In this document: positions 6,324 to 13,811 of the stretch, piece after piece
Layout: every line of letters starts with the position of its first letter
How positions within the stretch are numbered: position 1 is the first letter of the stretch
Notes under the pieces: generated by a model
What the model was told of the DNA's origin: nothing
Seen by the model: only the letters and a program-made list of their open reading frames with translations
Databases searched by the model: none
Made by a program: the position numbers and the translations under genes
NCBI GenBank assembly: GCA_045634305.1
Contig: JAZQZZ010000038.1
Coordinates: 1 to 26,537, forward strand
Direction: 5' to 3'
Source: HGM04593 sp045634305
GTDB taxonomy: Bacteria; Bacteroidota; Bacteroidia; Bacteroidales; Bacteroidaceae
Length of the DNA stretch: 26,537 nt

Positions 6324-7958
6324 ATGGTTTCGGTCGACGGATTGGCTGTGGAATTTGGTGGAACAACGCTTTTCAGTGATGTTTCGTTTGTCATTAATGA
6401 GAAGGACCGTATTGCCCTCATGGGCAAGAACGGTGCCGGAAAGAGTACCTTGCTCAAGATTCTTGCCGGTGTGCGCACTGCTTCGCGCGGCACTGTGTCT
6501 GCTCCAAAGGATACCGTCATAGCATATCTTCCGCAGCATCTGATGACCGAGGATGGGCGCACAGTCTTTGAGGAGGCGTCGCAGGCCTTTGCCCATCTTT
6601 ATGAGATGGAAGCGGAGCTCGACCGCATGAACAACGAGCTTGCTACCCGTACCGATTATGAGAGCGACGAGTATATGGCTCTCATTGAGGAGGTTGCCAC
6701 CAAGAGCGAGAAGTTCTACGCCATTGACATGACCCACTTTGAGGAGGATGTTGAAAAGACTCTGCTTGGTTTGGGTTTTGAACGTAAGGATTTTGGTCGC
6801 CAGACAAGCGAGTTCAGCGGCGGATGGCGCATGCGTATTGAACTTGCGAAGATGTTGCTGCGTAACCCCGATGTGTTGCTGCTTGACGAGCCTACCAACC
6901 ACCTCGATATCGAGTCTATCGGCTGGCTCGAGGAGTTCCTTGTGAACAATGGCAAGGCCGTGGTGGTAATAAGCCACGACCGCAAGTTTGTCGACAACAT
7001 CACCACCCGTACCATTGAGGTGACCATGGGACGCATATATGACTACAAGGTCAACTACTCGCAGTATCTTGTGCTGCGTGCAGAGCGCCGTCAGCAGCAG
7101 ATGAAGCAGTACGAGGAGCAGCAGAAGATGATTCAGGAGACCAAGGATTTCATAGAACGTTTCAAGGGTACATATTCAAAGACACTGCAGGTGCAGAGCC
7201 GCGTGAAGATGCTTGAGAAACTGGAAATCATTGAAGTCGACGAGGAGGATACATCGGCTTTGCGCCTGAAGTTCCCGCCATCGCCACGTGCAGGCCAGTA
7301 TCCTGTGATTATGGATGGGGTGGGCAAGGCTTTTGGCGAGAAACGCATCTTCTCGGGGGCAACGCTCACCATCGAGCGCGGCAACAAAGTGGCTTTCGTG
7401 GGCCGTAACGGCGAGGGCAAGTCTACGCTTGTAAAGTGTATAATGAAGGAGCTTGAGCACGAGGGTTCTTTGCAGCTTGGCCATAATGTGCAGATTGGTT
7501 ATTTCGCACAGAACCAGGCTTCGTTGCTCGATGAGGAACTCACGGTGTTCCAGACTATCGATGATGTTGCAAAGGGTGAAATACGTAACAAGATACGCGA
7601 TCTGCTCGGTGCATTCATGTTCGGCGGTGAGGCGAGCACAAAGAAGGTTAAGGTGCTTTCCGGTGGCGAGCGTACTCGCCTTGCATTGCTAAAACTGCTG
7701 TTGGAACCTGTGAACCTGTTGATACTCGATGAGCCAACCAATCACCTCGACCTCAAGACAAAGGATATTCTGAAACAGGCACTGCAGGATTACGACGGTA
7801 CGCTCATTTGTGTGAGCCACGACCGTGACTTCCTTGATGGGCTTGTGACAAAGGTTTATGAGTTTGGCCATGGCAAGGTCCGCGAACACTTGTGCGGAAT
7901 TTATGAATTCCTTGCAACAAAGAAGATGGAGGAACTCAGTGAACTGGAACGCAAATAA
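6324..7958 (+). CDS. ABC-F family ATPase (ribosome-associated type)
   Basis: This 544-residue protein has two ABC ATPase domains on one chain and no membrane segments, the hallmark of ABC-F proteins that act on ribosomes rather than in transport. Domain 1 has Walker A GKNGAGKST (34-42), signature EFSGGWRMRIELAKML, Walker B VLLLDEPTNHLD and an H-loop VVVISHDRKF. The linker is charged and glutamine-rich (RRQQQMKQYEEQQKM), as expected for the P-site tRNA-interaction motif. Domain 2 has Walker A GRNGEGKST, signature VLSGGERTRLAL and Walker B LLILDEPTNHLD. The general housekeeping type (Uup, YbiT or EttA-like) is more likely than a dedicated antibiotic-resistance member, because the gene sits among core genes. 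I cannot assign the exact subfamily. It is monocistronic, with a strong terminator starting at its stop codon. Confidence 0.9.
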   Translation: MVSVDGLAVEFGGTTLFSDVSFVINEKDRIALMGKNGAGKSTLLKILAGVRTASRGTVSAPKDTVIAYLPQHLMTEDGRTVFEEASQAFAHLYEMEAELDRMNNELATRTDYESDEYMALIEEVATKSEKFYAIDMTHFEEDVEKTLLGLGFERKDFGRQTSEFSGGWRMRIELAKMLLRNPDVLLLDEPTNHLDIESIGWLEEFLVNNGKAVVVISHDRKFVDNITTRTIEVTMGRIYDYKVNYSQYLVLRAERRQQQMKQYEEQQKMIQETKDFIERFKGTYSKTLQVQSRVKMLEKLEIIEVDEEDTSALRLKFPPSPRAGQYPVIMDGVGKAFGEKRIFSGATLTIERGNKVAFVGRNGEGKSTLVKCIMKELEHEGSLQLGHNVQIGYFAQNQASLLDEELTVFQTIDDVAKGEIRNKIRDLLGAFMFGGEASTKKVKVLSGGERTRLALLKLLLEPVNLLILDEPTNHLDLKTKDILKQALQDYDGTLICVSHDRDFLDGLVTKVYEFGHGKVREHLCGIYEFLATKKMEELSELERK

Positions 7959-7998
7959 AACGAACAGCTGCTTGCCCGTGGCAAGCAGCTGTTCGTTT
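7958..7998. terminator. Bidirectional terminator between the ABC-F gene and the glycosyltransferase operon
   Basis: This is a perfect 18-bp inverted repeat (7958-7975 with 7981-7998) with loop CCGTG. The stem ends in AAA/TTT, so each strand reads into a short T run. It overlaps the last base of the ABC-F stop codon and the stop codon of the minus-strand glycosyltransferase at 7997. Confidence 0.88.
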
Positions 7999-9064
7999 AG
8001 TATAGCGCTTCGTACTCTTTTGCAATCTTTGCCCAGGTGTATTCCTCGCAGGCAATGTCCTTGAGCTCTTTGCCGTTGTCGACCCCTAGTGATATCAGCT
8101 GTCGCAAACTGTCGGCATCTGTAAAATAGTGTGCCTTGTTCTTTGTGGTCTCGCGGTTGTATACCACATCAAAAGAGAGGACGGGACGTCCGAAGAACAT
8201 GGCCTCAACGAGTGATGGGTTTGTGCCGCCGGCACTGTGTCCATGGATATAGTATTTGGCATTCTTGCGCAAGGTGTAGAGGATGTCGAGGTCGTATATG
8301 CTGTCGAGTAGCATGATGTTGTCGTATCCGCAGTACATCTCCTTTAGTTTGTTGCTGTATCCGTTACGGTACCAATTGCCTATGAATACCAGTTTTTCAT
8401 TGCTGTTCTTGAAGGCATCGAGTGTTATATGGCAGTTGTTCTCGGGCTCAATGCGGCAAACGCTTATTGAGTAGCCGTCTTTTTCAAGGTTGTACTGCTT
8501 TAGTATCTCCTCTTCGCGTTCCTTTGCTATGTCAATGAGTGCATGGTTGCCGCCATATGCAATAAGGGAACTCTCTTTACCATATTCTTCTTTTACATAC
8601 TCCTGTATGCCTTTGTTGTCAGTGATTATCACATTTGCAAAGCGGACAGCGGCTTTTTCGGATAATTTAAGGAATTTCTTGACCCAGGGTTTCCATTTTG
8701 CTCTGCGGTATTCAAGGCCATCGATGTTCACAATGACCTTCTTGCGGCAGAAAAGCTTGAATATCGGGAGGAAGATGCAACCGGACACACCAAGGATGAG
8801 TATGGCGTCGTAACCGCTTATTGCGCGTACCATGGATACGATATCATAGGGGATGCTTTGTACGCCGTTGGCTCTGAAGCAGACATACTTCAATCGGGCG
8901 CCTTTGTGCTCCTTTATTTTACGGGGCATGTCCTTGCTGCTGCAAAAAACGGTGTATTGTATATCATTGGAGCAGTTCTCTCCAATAATATTCTCGACCA
9001 AAGTCTCGAATCCTCCGTAATTCGCCGGTATTCCCTGTATTCCTATGATAGCGATTTTTTTCAT
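7997..9064 (-). CDS. Glycosyltransferase with DUF1972 N-terminal domain (rhamnosyltransferase-like)
   Basis: From the ATG at 9064 the product is 355 residues, starting MKKIAIIGIQGIPANYGGFETLVENI. The glycine-rich GIPANYGGFET stretch is the mark of the DUF1972 N-terminal domain found in rhamnosyltransferases and related GT-B enzymes of surface polysaccharide synthesis. The C-terminal part carries the GT4 nucleotide-sugar region with HGHSAGGTNPSLVEAMFFGRPV. There is no signal peptide or membrane span, so it probably works at the cytoplasmic face of the inner membrane. The frame is open to 9112, but that would overlap the upstream gene, and MKKIAIIG is the natural beginning of the first Rossmann strand. 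It is the last gene of the minus-strand envelope run, 22 nt after the preceding glycosyltransferase. Donor and acceptor sugars cannot be told. Confidence 0.87.
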   Translation of the reverse strand: MKKIAIIGIQGIPANYGGFETLVENIIGENCSNDIQYTVFCSSKDMPRKIKEHKGARLKYVCFRANGVQSIPYDIVSMVRAISGYDAILILGVSGCIFLPIFKLFCRKKVIVNIDGLEYRRAKWKPWVKKFLKLSEKAAVRFANVIITDNKGIQEYVKEEYGKESSLIAYGGNHALIDIAKEREEEILKQYNLEKDGYSISVCRIEPENNCHITLDAFKNSNEKLVFIGNWYRNGYSNKLKEMYCGYDNIMLLDSIYDLDILYTLRKNAKYYIHGHSAGGTNPSLVEAMFFGRPVLSFDVVYNRETTKNKAHYFTDADSLRQLISLGVDNGKELKDIACEEYTWAKIAKEYEALY

Positions 9065-9086
9065 TTTCTTGGTTGCTGCCAACCGT

Positions 9087-10166
9087 CTATAAGACAGCTG
9101 CAATATTATCAATCATGCACCCGGCATCGTATAATTTTGACTTGGCCAATGCATTTCTTGACAAAATTACGAAAAATTCCTTGTTGCTTAAAATATTTTC
9201 TATACACTTTTCAATCTTTCTGTAATCTTGTGAATCAATCTTGTAGCCGTTCTTTCCGTCTGTTACCATTTCGGCTATTCCTCCCACGGTGGGCACAATT
9301 GTGGGCAGGCCTGCCGTCATCGCTTCCAGAGCTGTCAGTCCGAATGTTTCAACAAAAAGCTTTTTGTTGGATAAGTTCAAAACCACAGATGCGCGGTTAT
9401 AGAACGGTGTTACATCATCCTGTCGTGGGTATATTGTCAAATTTGCGCTCGGTTTGATATTCTTATCCTTCAAATATTTGTCAATGTTCTCCTGTGAGTC
9501 ATTTATAACAAGCTCGAAAGAGTATTTGTTCAACCGCTCGGCAAGCATGATGAATTCGTATGTGCCTTTGTACTCTTTGAGTGAACCGAGCATGAGCACG
9601 CGCTGGTTCTCAAAAGCCTTTTCACTGTCGGGATGTAGTTTGGCGACCATGCTCTCCTGTAGGGCGTTGGGGATGACAGTAATCCTTTTCTTGCGTCGCA
9701 GGAAAGAGCGCTGGTAATGCGATACACAGATTATGTCACTTGCAATAAGTTGCATGATCTTTGCCAGAATGCGGTATGCAGTGCTTTTGGCTTTGGCGTT
9801 TTCGTGGTAGTGGTATACAACCTTCTTGCATGCCAGGCGTCCGCCAATTGCGGCACCTGTCGGCAGAATGGTATTTATGTATATGACAACATCCCTTTTG
9901 AATATGTAGCTCAAGGCAATGAAGAATGTCTTCAGTTGTACCCATGCGTAGCGCATTGTCCTCACAAACTTGTTGCGCGCGAATTTGTAATTGTATTGCC
10001 TGAGTTTCAGGTTCTCCTTCTCTTTCAGTCCGTCAAGCACGCCGCCACGTGAGGTCACAAGGTCTACTCTGTAGCCTTTGTCGAGCAGTCCCTCTATTAC
10101 GGTTCTCAAAACCTGTGGACTGCCGCTGTTGTCATTGAAAAGGTGAAAACAAACTATATGCTTCAT
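9087..10166 (-). CDS. Glycosyltransferase family 4 protein
   Basis: From the ATG at 10166 the product is 359 residues, starting MKHIVCFHLFNDNSGSPQVL. The GSP turn near the N-terminus lies in the acceptor-binding domain of GT-B enzymes. The C-terminal donor domain has VLMLGSLKEYKGT and the retaining GT4 motif E-x7-E (ETFGLTALE), followed by AMTAGLPTIVPTVGGIAEMV. It probably transfers a sugar in lipid-linked or surface glycan assembly. An in-frame ATG at 10193, one nucleotide after the murF-alr stop, would add nine residues (MQHSHTGNK). I prefer 10166 because the first beta strand starts there, but the tight spacing keeps the longer form possible. Genes on both sides point to the cell envelope. 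The substrate is unknown. Confidence 0.86.
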   Translation of the reverse strand: MKHIVCFHLFNDNSGSPQVLRTVIEGLLDKGYRVDLVTSRGGVLDGLKEKENLKLRQYNYKFARNKFVRTMRYAWVQLKTFFIALSYIFKRDVVIYINTILPTGAAIGGRLACKKVVYHYHENAKAKSTAYRILAKIMQLIASDIICVSHYQRSFLRRKKRITVIPNALQESMVAKLHPDSEKAFENQRVLMLGSLKEYKGTYEFIMLAERLNKYSFELVINDSQENIDKYLKDKNIKPSANLTIYPRQDDVTPFYNRASVVLNLSNKKLFVETFGLTALEAMTAGLPTIVPTVGGIAEMVTDGKNGYKIDSQDYRKIEKCIENILSNKEFFVILSRNALAKSKLYDAGCMIDNIAAVL

Positions 10167-10194
10167 TTTGTTTCCGGTATGGCTATGCTGCATG

Positions 10195-12675
10195 TCAATC
10201 GCTGTAATAAACTCGCTTAATTCTCACAGAAACCGATGTCAGGACTTCGTACGGGATTGTCTCGAGCCATTCGGCTACTTGGGTAACCGGCAAGTTGGGA
10301 CCGAATATCTCAACGGCGTCGCCTTCCTTACATTCAATGTCTGTGACATCTATCATGCAGACATCCATGCAAATGTTACCGATGTATGGCGCTTTCTTGC
10401 CGTTTACAATACAATAGCCCTTGCCGTTACCAAGCTTCCGGTTGAGTCCGTCGGCGTATCCGATTGGCAGTGCCGCAATGCGCGAATCGCGTTTGAGCAC
10501 TCCTTTGCGGCTGTAGCCGACTGTCTCGTCGGCGGGTACGTCGCGTATCTGCAGTATTATGGTCTTGAGGGTCGAGATGGGGTGCAGGTTCGGGTTCTCT
10601 TCAATGGGTGATACTCCATAAAGGCCTATTCCAAGACGTACCATGTCGTATCGTGCCGATTCAAAACGTTCGGTGCCGGCACTGTTGCATATGTGTCTGA
10701 GAATCTTGTTGCTGAATGCCTCTTGCAATGTGTTGGCGGCGCTGTCAAAAAGTGCTTGCTGCTGTCTCGAAAAATCATCGAACAGCGGGCTGTCGCTACC
10801 TGCAAAATGGGAGAATATTGAGCGCGGAGTCAATGAATCCTGATGTTTAAGAATCTCCACCAATGCAGGAATTTCGTCGGGCAGGAATCCAAGACGGTGC
10901 ATTCCGGTGTCTACCTTTATGTGTACAGGGAAGTCGGTAACACCTTCGCGTCGTGCTGCTTCAATGAGTGCTCTGAGCATCCCAAAACCATAGACTTCGG
11001 GCTCTAGCTTGTTGTCGAACAGTGTACCGAATGAACTCAACTCCGGGTTCATGACTATAATTCCGGTTGTTATGCCTTCTTTGCGCAGTTCGGCGCCTTC
11101 GTCGGCAACAGCCACTGCAAGGTAGTCTATATTGCACTCCTGCAATGTGCGGCCAACCTCCAGCGCTCCGGCGCCGTATGCTCCGGCTTTTACCATGCAC
11201 ACGGTCTTTGTCCCGGCGGCAAGGCTGTTGCGGTAATAGTTGAGGTTGTCGCGCAAAGCGTTGAGGTTTACCTCCAGAATGGTTTGGTGCACTTTTTTCT
11301 CAAGCATCTCTGTGACATCTTCGAAATGGAACGAACGTGAGCCTTTCACAAGCACGCATTCATTCTGCAGTTTCTTGACGATGGGTGATGCAAGCAACTC
11401 TTCTGTGTCGGCAAAGAAGTGGCACTCCATTCTTGTGGCGCCGAATTGTTCTGCCTGCGACGTTATGTCTTGTCCAATGCCGATGAACTTCTCGATTCTA
11501 TGCTCTTCCAGGCATTCGATGACGTTCCTGTATAGTGAAACAGCGCTTTCGCCGCTCTGCTTTATGTCGGCCAGTATAAGGGTGCGCTTGAGTCCGGGCA
11601 TGGTCTTGCAGCGGCGCTCCATGAAATCGAGTGCAATGTCAAGTGATGCTGTGTCCGAGTTGTAACTGTCGTTTATTATCATGCAGCCGCGCTTGCCCTC
11701 CTTCACTTCAAGGCGCATGGCTATCGGCTCGAGTTGGGCCATGCGTCCGGCGATTGTCTCGGGTGATATCCCGAGATACAATGCTGCTGCAAGGCAGTTG
11801 ATGGAGTCTTCTATTGAGGCGTTGTCAATGAACGGTATGCGGTAGCTGCCCTCAATTGTGAGGTAGCTGTACTTTATGACAGTTCCGTTTTCTTCTTTTG
11901 TGACGGATTCTATGTAGAGAGGACGTTCATTGTCGGTTCTTGACCATGCGATTTCGCGCGATGGCAGTGCCGAGTGTTCGATGCATCCCGAGAGGATGGG
12001 GTCGTCGGCATTGTATATGATGATGTCGCATTCGCTCAGAAGCAACAGTTTCTCGCTGCACTTCTGTTGCAGGGATGTGAAATTCTCCTGGTGTGCACCG
12101 CTTATGTTTGTGATGATTCCTATTGTGGGCTTGATTATCTGTTGCAGCTTGCCCATCTCGTGACATTGTGATATGCCGGCTTCGAAGATTCCCAATGTGC
12201 TCTCCTTGTCGAGTTTCCAAACCGAAAGAGGAACACCCACCTGTGAATTGTAGCTGCGTGGTGAGCGGGTGACGGTATAGTCGCCCGCTGTGAGCTGGTA
12301 GATCCACTCCTTAACAATGGTCTTGCCGTCGCTTCCTGTAATGCCTACAATGGGAATGTCGAACTGTGAGCGGTGGCGCATTGCAATGGTTTGTAATGCG
12401 GCAATGCTGTCGTCTGTCATTATGTAATTGACATCGGCAATGTCATTGAAGGCTGCATCGTCATTAACGACAAAATTCTTCACTCCTTTGTTGTAGAGCT
12501 CTCTGATGTATTCGTGCCCGTCGCCATGCTTGGTTCTTATGGCAAAGAACAGTGTCTCTTCGGGGAAAGAGAGCGAACGGCTATCGGTCAGCAGGCGTGT
12601 CACTTTGCTGTCGGGGGCCGCAAGCCGGCCTTCGGCCTTCAGTATATTCTTTATCTGTTCAACAGTGTATTGCAT
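10195..12675 (-). CDS. murF-alr: Bifunctional UDP-MurNAc-tripeptide--D-Ala-D-Ala ligase/alanine racemase
   Basis: This 826-residue fusion is characteristic of Bacteroidetes. Residues 1 to about 450 are MurF, which adds D-Ala-D-Ala to the UDP-MurNAc tripeptide. It shows the Mur-ligase ATP loop GITGSDGKTIVKEW (GSDGKT at 114-119; Asp where Asn is common) and NDSYNSDTASLDIALDF. From about 460 it is a fold-type III PLP alanine racemase: VKAGAYGAG with the PLP lysine at 496, HIKVDTGMHRLGF, a C-terminal VGYSRKG with the expected catalytic Tyr, and APYIGNICMDVCMIDVTD. One polypeptide therefore makes D-alanine and uses the dipeptide in the cytoplasmic phase of peptidoglycan synthesis; D-Ala-D-Ala ligase is not in the window. 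Its start overlaps the end of the GSCFA gene by 25 nt, and its stop lies just before the glycosyltransferase gene, so an operon is likely. Confidence 0.96.
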   Translation of the reverse strand: MQYTVEQIKNILKAEGRLAAPDSKVTRLLTDSRSLSFPEETLFFAIRTKHGDGHEYIRELYNKGVKNFVVNDDAAFNDIADVNYIMTDDSIAALQTIAMRHRSQFDIPIVGITGSDGKTIVKEWIYQLTAGDYTVTRSPRSYNSQVGVPLSVWKLDKESTLGIFEAGISQCHEMGKLQQIIKPTIGIITNISGAHQENFTSLQQKCSEKLLLLSECDIIIYNADDPILSGCIEHSALPSREIAWSRTDNERPLYIESVTKEENGTVIKYSYLTIEGSYRIPFIDNASIEDSINCLAAALYLGISPETIAGRMAQLEPIAMRLEVKEGKRGCMIINDSYNSDTASLDIALDFMERRCKTMPGLKRTLILADIKQSGESAVSLYRNVIECLEEHRIEKFIGIGQDITSQAEQFGATRMECHFFADTEELLASPIVKKLQNECVLVKGSRSFHFEDVTEMLEKKVHQTILEVNLNALRDNLNYYRNSLAAGTKTVCMVKAGAYGAGALEVGRTLQECNIDYLAVAVADEGAELRKEGITTGIIVMNPELSSFGTLFDNKLEPEVYGFGMLRALIEAARREGVTDFPVHIKVDTGMHRLGFLPDEIPALVEILKHQDSLTPRSIFSHFAGSDSPLFDDFSRQQQALFDSAANTLQEAFSNKILRHICNSAGTERFESARYDMVRLGIGLYGVSPIEENPNLHPISTLKTIILQIRDVPADETVGYSRKGVLKRDSRIAALPIGYADGLNRKLGNGKGYCIVNGKKAPYIGNICMDVCMIDVTDIECKEGDAVEIFGPNLPVTQVAEWLETIPYEVLTSVSVRIKRVYYSD

Positions 12676-13646
12676 TGTCTCTTTTCGTTTTCGAAGTCAA
12701 GATACGGATATTTTTCTTCAATGACTACAATTTTCTTCAACAAACTGTTCAAAAAGTCTTTATATGCATCTGATGTTGCGTCAAAAGGACGGTGCCCCAT
12801 TGCGCGTGTAATATGCTCAATCTCATTGTTCAGTTTCAATGTGCTGTCGTTGAAGAAACACTTGCAGAAACATTCCCAGATGTATTCAATGGCCTTTGTG
12901 GACGGGTGTACCATGTCGTCGGCGTAGAAACGGTAGTCGCGCAACTCGTCAAGTACGATTTCGTATGCCGGAAAATATAGGGTATTGTCGGGGTAAAGCG
13001 ATGTTATCCTGTCTATGGCAAGCAGCAGTGTGGCCTTGCTCTTCTGGTTGTCGTGCGCTCCGTCGCGCAGGTGGCGTATGGGGCTTACGGTGAACAGGAA
13101 TTTTACTTTGGGGTTTAGCGTGATTATACGCTGCATTGCAGCAGATAATCTGTCGGCAATCTCCTCTATTCCAAGCAGTGAGCGCGTAAAACAAGCGGCC
13201 GGCAGCTTATGGCAGTTGCCGGCCACAGAGTTGTCGCTGTTGCGTGTGTAGGCATATGCTGTGCCCAAGGTTATTATTATTGTGTCACACTTGCCGATGG
13301 TATTGTGTGCTTTCGTTAACCTTTCGTTGATGCATTCAATGATTTCTCCCTTGCTGTTGCGCGAAAAATCGCTATGGTGCAGAATACTGTGCCACTTGTT
13401 CCCATGTCCGAACAGTTCGGGCGAGGCGTCGTCAAAAGGCGTGCCGTCGACAATCCTTTCAAGTACAGTGGCTATTGAAAGCGGGTTGTACTGTATACCA
13501 AAGGGGTTTACGTCGACATTGAATTTCCTGCCAAGCAGAGCGGCACCAATGTTGCCGGCAAAGCATGAGCCGACAAGCATCAGCCTGCTTTTGTGCGTTA
13601 TCTCCAATTTGCCGCAAGGCAGTTCGACGGGGGTGGTGAAAAACAT
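12651..13646 (-). CDS. GSCFA-domain protein
   Basis: This 331-residue protein starts MFFTTPVELPCGKLEIT at 13646. The family-naming motif is present as LVGSCFAGNIGAALLGRKFNVDVNPFGIQYNP. The domain resembles SGNH/GDSL-type esterases or acyltransferases: GSCF with Ser in block I, a strand ending IITLGTAYAY, TVSPIRHLRDGAHDNQKSKA, and a late DDMVHPSTKAIEYIW with the Asp-x-x-His pair typical of the catalytic end. Its substrate is unknown. Tight linkage to murF-alr (25-nt overlap) suggests a role in modifying cell-wall or envelope glycan, but that is inference. The frame is open to 13685, but a start there would lie upstream of the -7 box at 13667-13674, so 13646 is chosen. It is the first gene of the envelope run. 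Confidence 0.88.
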   Translation of the reverse strand: MFFTTPVELPCGKLEITHKSRLMLVGSCFAGNIGAALLGRKFNVDVNPFGIQYNPLSIATVLERIVDGTPFDDASPELFGHGNKWHSILHHSDFSRNSKGEIIECINERLTKAHNTIGKCDTIIITLGTAYAYTRNSDNSVAGNCHKLPAACFTRSLLGIEEIADRLSAAMQRIITLNPKVKFLFTVSPIRHLRDGAHDNQKSKATLLLAIDRITSLYPDNTLYFPAYEIVLDELRDYRFYADDMVHPSTKAIEYIWECFCKCFFNDSTLKLNNEIEHITRAMGHRPFDATSDAYKDFLNSLLKKIVVIEEKYPYLDFENEKRQCNTLLNR

Positions 13647-13666
13647 CTTAAAGGGTAAATTATATG

Positions 13667-13674
13667 CAAAAATA
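13667..13674 (-). promoter_or_regulatory. -7 box for the GSCFA/murF-alr/glycosyltransferase operon
   Basis: TATTTTTG on the minus strand matches TAnnTTTG, placing the start near 13660, about 14 nt before the ATG at 13646. No clear -33 TTTG is seen at 19 nt. It lies close to the divergent dxs box at 13698-13705. Confidence 0.5.
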
Positions 13675-13697
13675 AACAACTTCATTAAGATTTATAG

Positions 13698-13705
13698 TAT
13701 CTTTG
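13698..13705 (+). promoter_or_regulatory. -7 box for dxs-trkA-trkH
   Basis: TATCTTTG matches TAnnTTTG exactly. The predicted start near 13711 gives a leader of about 100 nt before the dxs ATG at 13812, with a stable stem at 13754-13769. Confidence 0.5.
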
Positions 13706-13753
13706 CAACAAATTTGTTCTTTTTACTGCTATATTAGCGTAAAAATAATTTTG

Positions 13754-13769
13754 CGCTGCGGATGCAGCG
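13754..13769 (+). other. Leader hairpin upstream of dxs
   Basis: CGCTGC (13754-13759) pairs perfectly with GCAGCG (13764-13769) around GGAT and is followed by GTTTTC. Two further short stems compete for the same bases just downstream: ACAG/CTGT at 13777-13788 and CTGT/ACAG at 13785-13796. This could be a weak terminator or a mRNA-stability element. Confidence 0.4.
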
Positions 13770-13811
13770 GTTTTCTACAGTTTGCTGTTGAAACAGAATT
13801 TTAATATTGAA

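Noticed and set aside
6324..7958. Antibiotic-resistance ABC-F protein
   Set aside because: There is no leader-peptide regulation and no neighbouring resistance gene or mobile element; its context and motifs fit a housekeeping ABC-F.
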